DNA from: Streptomyces sp. Tue 6430
Lineage (GTDB): Bacteria; Actinomycetota; Actinomycetes; Streptomycetales; Streptomycetaceae
NCBI GenBank assembly: GCA_021568835.1
Contig: JAKGSH010000002.1
Location: 62,001 to 126,000, forward strand
Direction of reading: 5' to 3'
Length of the DNA: 64,000 bases
The stretch's first letter is position 1. Each line of letters begins with the position of its first letter. This document shows, in pieces, positions 58,624 to 64,000 of the stretch. Under the pieces are notes generated by a model that saw only the letters and a list, made by a program, of their open reading frames with translations, searched no databases and had not been told where the DNA came from. Position numbers and translations under genes: made by a program.

Positions 58624-59637
58624 GTGGAGATCGTTGCGTACGGGGTCCTGGCGGACGAGCAGCCGCTGCTGCAGACGGAGTTCGAGCGGGTGCTCGCCGG
58701 CCGGCACGACCTGCGCTGTCTGGGCCTCTTCCTGAACCGGGACACCGTCCCGACCGCGGCCGGCCACGAGATCGTCCTCAGCAGTGTCAACGACACGCTG
58801 GACGCCGAGGTGCTGCGCGCGCTGGCCGCCGGCGGCACGCGGATGATCGCCCAACGGGCCACCGGCTACAACAACATCGACCTGGCCGTGGCGCGCGAGC
58901 TGGGGCTCACCGTGGCACGGGTGTCGTACTACTCGCCGTACTCCGTCGCCGAGTTCGCCTGGACGCTGGCCCTGGCGGTCAACCGCCGGATCGTGCGCGC
59001 CGCGCACCGCACCCGTGAGTTCGACTTCCGCCTCGACGGCCTGATGGGACGCGATCTGCGCGGCCGGACGGCCGGGGTGGTGGGCACCGGCAAGATCGGT
59101 GCCGCGTTCGCGCGGATCGCCCACGGATTCGGCATGCGCCTGCTGGGCTGGGACGTCGCCGAGAACCCCGAATGTCTGGCCCTCGGCATGGAGTACGTGG
59201 AGCGGGAGCGGCTGTTCACCGAGGCGGACCTGGTGAGCCTGCACGTGCCGCTGCTGCCCGACACGCACCACCTTCTCGACGCGAAGGCCCTGGGCCTGAT
59301 GAAGAGCGACGCCATCCTGGTCAACTCCAGCCGCGGCGGTCTCGTCGACACGGACGCCCTGCTGGAGACGCTGCGCGCCGGACGGCTGAGCGGGGTCGGG
59401 CTCGATGTGTACGAGGAGGAGGCCGGGGTGTTCTTCCTGGACAAGTCGTTGGAGGTGATGACGGACGAACGCCTCGCCAGGCTGATGACGTTCAGCAACG
59501 TCCTGGTCACCTCGCACCAGGCGTACTTCACCGAGGACGCCGTCGGCCAGATCGCCAGGACCACGCTCGCCAACGTCGCCGACCACCTGGCCGGCCGCAC
59601 CAGTGACAACGTCCTCGTCCCACCGTCTGCCGGCTGA
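58624..59637 (+). CDS. D-lactate dehydrogenase / D-2-hydroxyacid dehydrogenase
   Basis: NAD-dependent enzyme of 337 residues, cytoplasmic, probably reducing pyruvate to D-lactate. NAD-binding loop GRTAGVVGTGKIGAAFARIA, substrate Arg region VNSSRGGLVDTDALLE, and the catalytic His in SHQAYFTEDAVGQI. The C-terminal pattern YEEEAGVFFLDKS matches fermentative LdhA/Ddh types rather than glycerate dehydrogenase. GTG 58624 follows GAGGAG by five bases. It complements PFL as a fermentation route. I see no clear palindromic box before it. Confidence 0.9.
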   Translation: MEIVAYGVLADEQPLLQTEFERVLAGRHDLRCLGLFLNRDTVPTAAGHEIVLSSVNDTLDAEVLRALAAGGTRMIAQRATGYNNIDLAVARELGLTVARVSYYSPYSVAEFAWTLALAVNRRIVRAAHRTREFDFRLDGLMGRDLRGRTAGVVGTGKIGAAFARIAHGFGMRLLGWDVAENPECLALGMEYVERERLFTEADLVSLHVPLLPDTHHLLDAKALGLMKSDAILVNSSRGGLVDTDALLETLRAGRLSGVGLDVYEEEAGVFFLDKSLEVMTDERLARLMTFSNVLVTSHQAYFTEDAVGQIARTTLANVADHLAGRTSDNVLVPPSAG

Positions 59638-59887
59638 CGTCTGCCGGCTGACATCCGCCGGCGTCGCGCCGACGACGCGGGCCCCGCCGGGGGACGGGCG
59701 ACCGGAGCACCGCGCGCCGCCCCGCGCCGTGCTCCCGCAAGCGCGCCCTCCGGCGAGGGGGTAGGGTCCGGAGGTGCCCGCAGTCGCGGCAGCCCCGGTC
59801 GGCACCTCCACGCGCCCCGACCGCCCCGCGAGGCTGCCGCTTCTCGTGAACTCCCCGACGGGGAAAGACAAGTGGGAAGGATCTGCC

Positions 59888-60718
59888 ATGGGCACGGTCA
59901 CCACGAACGACGGCACCGACATCTTCTACAAGGACTGGGGTCCGCGCGACGCCCGGCCGATCGTCTTCCACCACGGCTGGCCGCTCAGCGCCGACGACTG
60001 GGACGGCCAGATGATGTTCTTCCTCAACGAGGGATATCGCGTGATCGCCCACGACCGGCGGGGCCACGGCCGCTCGTCCCAGAGCCCGACCGGCCACGAG
60101 ATGGACACCTACGCCGCCGACGTCGCGGCCCTGACCGAGGCCCTCGACCTCCGGGAGGCCGTTCACATCGGCCACTCGACCGGTGGCGGCGAGGTCGCCC
60201 GCTACGTCGCGCGCGCCGAGCCCGGCCGGGTGGCCAAGGCCGTCCTCGTCGGCGCCGTGACCCCGATCATGCTGCGCACCCCGGACAATCCCGGCGGCCT
60301 GCCGATGGAGGTCTTCGACGGGTTCCGCGCCGCCCTCCTCGCCAACCGCGCCCAGTTCTACCGCGACGTACCGGCCGGTCCGTTCTACGGCTTCAACCGG
60401 CCCGGCGCACAGGTGTCGCAGGGCGTCGTCGACAACTGGTGGCGGCAGGGCATGCAGGGCGCGGCCAACGCCCACTACGAGTGCATCAAGGCCTTCTCGG
60501 AGACGGACTTCACGGACGACCTCAGGCGGATCGAGGTCCCGGTCCTCGTCGCCCACGGCACCGACGACCAGATCGTCCCCTACGAGGACTCGGCACCCCT
60601 GGCGGTCGAGCTCCTGCGGAACGGCCGGCTCAAGAGCTACGAAGGGCTGCCGCACGGCATGCTGACCACGCACCCCGACGTCCTCAACCCCGACCTGCTG
60701 GCCTTCGTCAAGGAGTAG
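59888..60718 (+). CDS. Alpha/beta hydrolase (non-heme chloroperoxidase/arylesterase type)
   Basis: 276 residues with the full hydrolase triad: nucleophile Ser in [14 protein letters not shown], Asp in [14 protein letters not shown] and His in [11 protein letters not shown]. The oxyanion stretch is [15 protein letters not shown]. This subgroup is annotated as cofactor-free chloroperoxidase or esterase; the natural substrate is unknown. ATG 59888 follows GGGAAGGA. The last bases overlap the convergent kinase gene by 11 bp. Confidence 0.9.
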   Translation: MGTVTTNDGTDIFYKDWGPRDARPIVFHHGWPLSADDWDGQMMFFLNEGYRVIAHDRRGHGRSSQSPTGHEMDTYAADVAALTEALDLREAVHIGHSTGGGEVARYVARAEPGRVAKAVLVGAVTPIMLRTPDNPGGLPMEVFDGFRAALLANRAQFYRDVPAGPFYGFNRPGAQVSQGVVDNWWRQGMQGAANAHYECIKAFSETDFTDDLRRIEVPVLVAHGTDDQIVPYEDSAPLAVELLRNGRLKSYEGLPHGMLTTHPDVLNPDLLAFVKE

Positions 60719-61121
60719 GGGCCTCCGTGTCGAGCGTCACGTGCACGGTCTTGCCGCCCAGGGCGGGGACGACCGTGACGGTGTCGCCGAGGAGGGCGAC
60801 CAGAGCCAGCCCGAAGCCGCCCCGCTCCCCGGGCACGCTCTGCCGCTCGGGGAGGTCCTCGCTCTCGTCGGCGACGCCGATGTCCAGCAGCGTTCCCCGC
60901 ATGGTGAGGGTCAGCACGCACGGCCCGCGCGCGTGGTGGACGGCGTTGGTGACCAGTTCGGAGACGATGAGCACCGCGTCCGCGGCGCGTTGCGTCCCAC
61001 CGGCCTCGGCGGCGAGCCACCTGGTGGCGTAGCGGCGCGCGGTACGGGGGGCGTGCGCGTCGTAGGGGAGGAAGACGGTGAGGCGTCGCATGGGGGTCGC
61101 CGTCGGTGGGGTGATGGTCAT
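60708..61121 (-). CDS. ATP-binding anti-sigma-type protein (RsbW/SpoIIAB-like HATPase)
   Basis: 137 residues, a single HATPase_c fold of the small Streptomyces anti-sigma/kinase type. Motifs are [15 protein letters not shown] (N box), [12 protein letters not shown] (G1 region) and [14 protein letters not shown] (G2/lid region). Such proteins sequester sigma factors or phosphorylate anti-anti-sigma proteins. ATG 61121 is used; MRRLTVFL (ATG 61091) is an alternative start. Its gene overlaps the hydrolase stop. A SpoIIE-type phosphatase sits 14 kb away, but no direct link is shown. Confidence 0.85.
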   Translation of the reverse strand: MTITPPTATPMRRLTVFLPYDAHAPRTARRYATRWLAAEAGGTQRAADAVLIVSELVTNAVHHARGPCVLTLTMRGTLLDIGVADESEDLPERQSVPGERGGFGLALVALLGDTVTVVPALGGKTVHVTLDTEAPTP

Positions 61122-61459
61122 GACCGCTTGCCTCGGGGGTTCGGCCGGGACGTTCTCGGTACCGGCGTTCCGCCGGTGTCACGGCGCCGCGACACCGGCG
61201 GACCTGCGCCGTCCCGTGCCGTCAGCGGCCCTGGGGGAGGAGTCGGCGTCCTGGGCGGGCGCCCGTCGCACGCGGGCGGCGGTGCTCGCCCGCGCGTCGC
61301 GGTAACCGCTCGCCGTCGAAGCGGGAGCCCGGCGGTGGAACGGTGCGCGCCCGGTCGTCGTGACGGCCGGGCGCGCACCGCTGCCCCACCGCTCCCGGGC
61401 CGCCCACCGCTTCCGGGCCGCCCGGCGGCATCTGCCGCCGGACGGCCCGGAGCGCGGTG
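61122..61459. other. 338-bp intergenic region with a hairpin
   Basis: No gene supported. It contains the hairpin at 61341-61380 for the minus-strand DUF4383 gene and GC-rich sequence without a clear box. Confidence 0.5.
61341..61380. terminator. Hairpin downstream of DUF4383 gene
   Basis: 14-bp perfect arms CGGTGCGCGCCCGG and CCGGGCGCGCACCG (61341-61354, 61367-61380) with a 12-base loop. Confidence 0.7.
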
Positions 61460-62041
61460 TCACTCGGCATGGCCGGCATGGCCGGTCAGGGCGGGGCCGG
61501 CCACGGCGTCGGCGTGGCCCCCGGGGAGGCTCGCGGCGCCGGTGAGGGCCCGCCGGCGTGCGAGGGACTCACGGGCCGCCTCGCGCGGATGACGGCGGCG
61601 CCAGTAGGGGTTGTCGTGGGACAGCTTGCTGGAGACGCGGCCGTACATGCCGAAGGTCAGGATGACCAGGCCCATGATGAAGCTGAACATCACGTTGGTC
61701 ATGCCGAAGTCGAGGACGTTGGCGGGCTTGTCCAGGACGAAGATGTGGGCGAAGCCGCTGAGCAGAAAGAGCGTGCCCACGGTCATGTTGAGGGTGGAGG
61801 CGAAGTTGCCGCCGATGACGCCGCCGACGACGAGGGCGAGGCCGACGACGACGGAGACGAGGCTGAGGACACCGTTGGTGGTGAGTCCCGCGAGGCTCTG
61901 GCCGTCGGTGTCGAACGGGCTGAGCCGGTCCGCGAAGCCCAGCACGCCGAAGACGAGCAGGACCACGCCGCAGAACGCGGCTCCGTAGCGGTACACCGTG
62001 GCGAGCGTGTGATCGACGGGAAGCTCGTCGCTGAGCCTCAT
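61460..62041 (-). CDS. DUF4383 four-helix membrane protein
   Basis: 193 residues with four helices, among them GVVLLVFGVLGFAD, GVLSLVSVVVGLALVVGGVI, TLNMTVGTLFLLSGFAHIFV and MTNVMFSFIMGLVILTFGMY. The GNFASTLNMTVGTLFLLSG stretch is the DUF4383 signature. A basic/His-rich C-terminal tail follows (about 45 residues). ATG 62041 follows AAGGAAA. Function unknown; Streptomyces carry several such genes near stress loci. Confidence 0.85.
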   Translation of the reverse strand: MRLSDELPVDHTLATVYRYGAAFCGVVLLVFGVLGFADRLSPFDTDGQSLAGLTTNGVLSLVSVVVGLALVVGGVIGGNFASTLNMTVGTLFLLSGFAHIFVLDKPANVLDFGMTNVMFSFIMGLVILTFGMYGRVSSKLSHDNPYWRRRHPREAARESLARRRALTGAASLPGGHADAVAGPALTGHAGHAE

Positions 62042-62228
62042 GGTGTTTCCTTTCCGGCCGGGGAGACGGTTGGCCGCAGGGCCGCCGAGCCCTGCTCCGC
62101 TCCCTCTCGTCCCTGTATTCGGGACATAGGGTGCGAAAGGTTGCAGCAGGGTGTGACATTCCGTTGAAGGATCGTTCCCCGTCCTGGGATGATCGCCGGA
62201 CGGCGAAAACGAGGCAGGGGTGGGGAAC

Positions 62229-62414
62229 ATGGTCGTGGTGCTGCTGCTGGGCGTCCTGGCGCTGGTCGTCGCGGGGTGCGTCTGTGTGGTGTGGGCGGCC
62301 CGCGGCGGGCCCCGCTGGGCCCGCGTCGTGGCGGCCGTGACGCTCGCCGCGGCCGAACTCCTGCGCAGCAGCTCGACGAACAAGCGGACCACGACGAACG
62401 GCGGCGACGACTAG
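62229..62414 (+). CDS. Small single-pass membrane protein
   Basis: 61 residues: an N-terminal helix (MVVVLLLGVLALVVAGCVCV) and a short basic/polar tail ending STNKRTTTNGGDD. ATG 62229 follows AGGGGTGGGG; a GTG at 62220 is possible. The TAG stop forms the left edge of the 68-bp palindrome. No family recognised. Confidence 0.6.
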   Translation: MVVVLLLGVLALVVAGCVCVVWAARGGPRWARVVAAVTLAAAELLRSSSTNKRTTTNGGDD

Positions 62415-62479
62415 GACGCGACTAGGACGTGACGTGCGGGCCGGCGCCGGCCCGCACGTCACGTCCTAGTCGCGTCCTA
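62412..62479. terminator. Perfect 68-bp palindrome (34-bp arms, no spacer)
   Basis: Positions 62412-62445 and 62446-62479 are exact reverse complements. The left edge TAG is the stop of the plus-strand small gene and the right edge CTA is the stop of the minus-strand 16-residue ORF, so both genes end inside the symmetric element. It acts, at least, as a bidirectional terminator. Confidence 0.9.
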
Positions 62480-62527
62480 CGCGTCGCCCTCGCCCGGGTC
62501 CTTGTCCCCGCTGCCGTCCTCGGCCAT
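62477..62527 (-). CDS. Candidate 16-residue acidic micro-ORF
   Basis: ATG 62527 preceded by AGGAGG at seven bases, encoding MAEDGSGDKDPGEGDA and ending in a TAG within the palindrome. The ribosome site is among the best in the region, but short acidic frames can occur by chance. It is convergent with the small membrane gene. No function inferred. Confidence 0.4.
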   Translation of the reverse strand: MAEDGSGDKDPGEGDA

Positions 62528-62671
62528 GGCCGCGCCTCCTGATGTCGCGGCGCGACCCGGAGGTCTCGTACCGGGGCCGCGGTCGGTGCTTCCACCTCGG
62601 GGGCCGGTCCGGCGGACCGCATCCCGACGTCCGTCCCGCGCCGGTCGCCCGCCCCGTCCGGTGCGGAGGGA

Positions 62672-63348
62672 CTACGCCGAGCCCCGTTCGACCGCCAGCA
62701 GGCCGGCGACGGCCGAGCCCGTCGTACGGTGCCAGGTTCCGCTGTGGCGGAGCATGGCGTGGTCGCCGCCCGCCACGGGAAGGAAGCGGGCCCGGGCACC
62801 CGCCCGGAGGGCCCACCGCACGTACGTCGCCGACGCGCGCGGGTCGGTGACGCGATCGCGGTCCCCGTGGACCACGACGAGGCCCTTGTCCCGCAGGTGC
62901 GCGACCGGTTCCCCGGCGGGGCACCACGGGCCAGGGCCACCACGGACCGTACCTGGGGCGCCGAGGCGGCGCGCAGAGCGGCCCGTCCGCCCATGGAGTG
63001 GCCCACCAGGACGACCGGGACGTCACCGACGAGACGGGCCAGTTCCGCCAGCGCCCGCCGAGCGTCCCGCAGGGGGTCGGCGGCGTCCTGGTTCCAGCCC
63101 CGCACCCGGTAGCGCACCGTTCCCAGGAGGACGTCGTCGTCCGGCACGGCGGCGGCGACGGCCCGGACCACGGGTCTCATCCGCACGGCCGCCGGATGCC
63201 AGGGCCGCGAGGGGGCCCGGCTGTCGGACCTGCCGCCGTGCAGGAACAGCACCGCGGCGCGGGCCGCACGGGGAACGCGGCGGGTCAGCAGGGCGCCGGC
63301 AGGCTCGAGCGCCACCTGCGGGGGCGCTCCGTTCTCGGACGCGGGCAT
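62672..63348 (-). pseudogene. Alpha/beta hydrolase, frameshifted as sequenced
   Basis: Cytoplasmic serine hydrolase with nucleophile in VVLVGHSMGGRAALRA, oxyanion/N-terminal pattern AAVLFLHGGRSDS, Asp in VVHGDRDRVTDP and His in VAGGDHAMLRH. A one-base loss near 62928 separates SVVALA from the continuation PWCPAGEPVAHLRDKGLV. Restored length is about 225 residues. ATG 63348 follows GAGGAG. Similar to dienelactone-hydrolase-like proteins; substrate unknown. Confidence 0.83.
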
Positions 63349-63583
63349 CGGTGCTCCTCGGCGTTGGCGGGGGTCTCCCGGCCGGGACGACCGGTGATCC
63401 ACCGATCATCCGTCGCGGGCCGCCCGGCGGTTCGGTCCGCCGGCGCCGCGCTTTCGCCCGTTCTTGTGCCCGCCTCCTCGTACCCCATCCGCGACCGTCC
63501 GCCGGTGGTGTACGACTGGGACCAATCCGCCACCCTCCGGGGACCGGATTACCAGCGGAAGAGCCCGATCCCGGAGGACCCTT

Positions 63584-64000
63584 GTGAAAGAAGCCGTCTA
63601 CATCGGCACGAACCCCGTGGCGAAACCGGACCTGGAGGAGCTGCTGAGCCGGGTGGCCCTCGGCGACGAGAAGGCGTTCGCCACGGTCTACGACACCGTG
63701 GCGGGGTCGGTCCTCGGGGTCGCCCGCGCCGTCCTGCGCGACCGGGCCCAGTCGGAGGAGGTGGCCCAGGAGGTCCTGGTGGAGGTGTGGCGTACCGCAC
63801 CGCGCTACCGGGCCGACCGGGGGACCGCCATCAACTGGATCCTGACCCTGGCGCACCGCCGTGCCGTCGACCGGGTCCGCTCCGTGGAAGCCGCGGCCGT
63901 CCGCGACCACAAGGCGGCGCTGCTGGACCGGACACCCGAGTACGACGAGGTGACCGAGCAGGTCGAGGCGCGTCTGGAGCGGGAGCAGGTGCGGCGCTGC
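63584..64000 (+). CDS. ECF RNA polymerase sigma factor, SigK-like (3' end outside window)
   Basis: N-terminal 139 residues visible. Region 2 begins LLSRVALGDEKAFATVYDTV and includes ARAVLRDRAQSEEVAQEVLV and VEVWRTAPRYRADRGTAINW, with the -10 recognition helix after it. The linker LDRTPEYDEVTEQVEARLER leads to region 4, which is cut by the window edge. This fits group ECF factors like mycobacterial SigK, which work with a membrane anti-sigma encoded downstream. GTG 63584 follows GGAGGA. Whether an anti-sigma gene follows cannot be seen. Confidence 0.9.
   Translation, partial: MKEAVYIGTNPVAKPDLEELLSRVALGDEKAFATVYDTVAGSVLGVARAVLRDRAQSEEVAQEVLVEVWRTAPRYRADRGTAINWILTLAHRRAVDRVRSVEAAAVRDHKAALLDRTPEYDEVTEQVEARLEREQVRRC

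Overview
The window is very GC-rich, uses GTG starts and short overlapping operons, and its proteins look actinobacterial, so I read it as a Streptomyces chromosome segment. Its gene content matches, from memory, the hypoxia/nitrate/stress islands of Streptomyces (the OsdR/OsdK region of S. coelicolor) and the DosR dormancy regulon of mycobacteria. No tRNA, rRNA, CRISPR array or insertion sequence was seen.

Layout. 1-4.6 kb: tandem universal stress protein (partial), then pyruvate formate-lyase and its activase. 4.8-7.1 kb: a stand-alone cytochrome oxidase subunit I with a small membrane protein. 7.2-14.8 kb: oleate hydratase, flavohemoprotein, SulP transporter, PPK2 polyphosphate kinase, a flavin-reductase-like (PNPOx) protein and DoxX. 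15-17.6 kb: a DosR/OsdR-like response regulator, an Acg-like nitroreductase and a cupin. 17.8-25.3 kb (minus): narGHJI followed by a translationally coupled VKOR. 25.8-32.3 kb: hemerythrin-DUF2249, a small membrane protein, and an operon of radical SAM/SPASM protein, membrane-anchored copper nitrite reductase and CopD-like protein. 32.4-36.2 kb: second Acg-like nitroreductase, second PNPOx protein, NarK and a second hemerythrin. 36.5-43.4 kb: a second narGHJI operon. 43.5-47.6 kb: a DosS-like GAF-GAF histidine kinase, a SpoIIE-type phosphatase and a lone gas-vesicle protein. 47.8-50.8 kb: a persulfide-stress module (DUF302, rhodaneses, TauE/SafE, CstR-like repressor) with three matching operators. 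51-64 kb: DUF1918-XRE-PNPOx fusion, OsmC, Usp, CBS-BON, Hsp20, a gutted P-type ATPase, carbamate kinase, GAF-ANTAR regulator, D-lactate dehydrogenase family protein, hydrolases, an anti-sigma-like kinase, DUF4383 protein and the start of an ECF sigma factor.

How it works together. About sixteen near-palindromic 14-16 bp sites of the form GGGCCGnnCGGCCC stand before genes across 1.4-54.3 kb, including the response regulator itself. The simplest reading is one oxygen/NO/redox regulon: heme-type sensor kinase and NarL-family regulator switching on nitrate respiration, nitrite and NO handling, fermentation (formate, D-lactate, carbamate kinase), energy storage (PPK2) and protein/redox protection. 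The 48-50.8 kb sulfur module carries its own, different operator (ATACCCC-N-GGGGTAT).

Caution on sequence quality. At least two dozen conserved genes or gene parts are broken by what is always a one-base deletion in a G/C tract. I treat these as probable sequence errors rather than true pseudogenes. They are typed as pseudogene because the reading frame is broken as given. Two loci (48415-48615 and about 54940-56241) instead show large in-frame internal deletions that one-base errors cannot explain.
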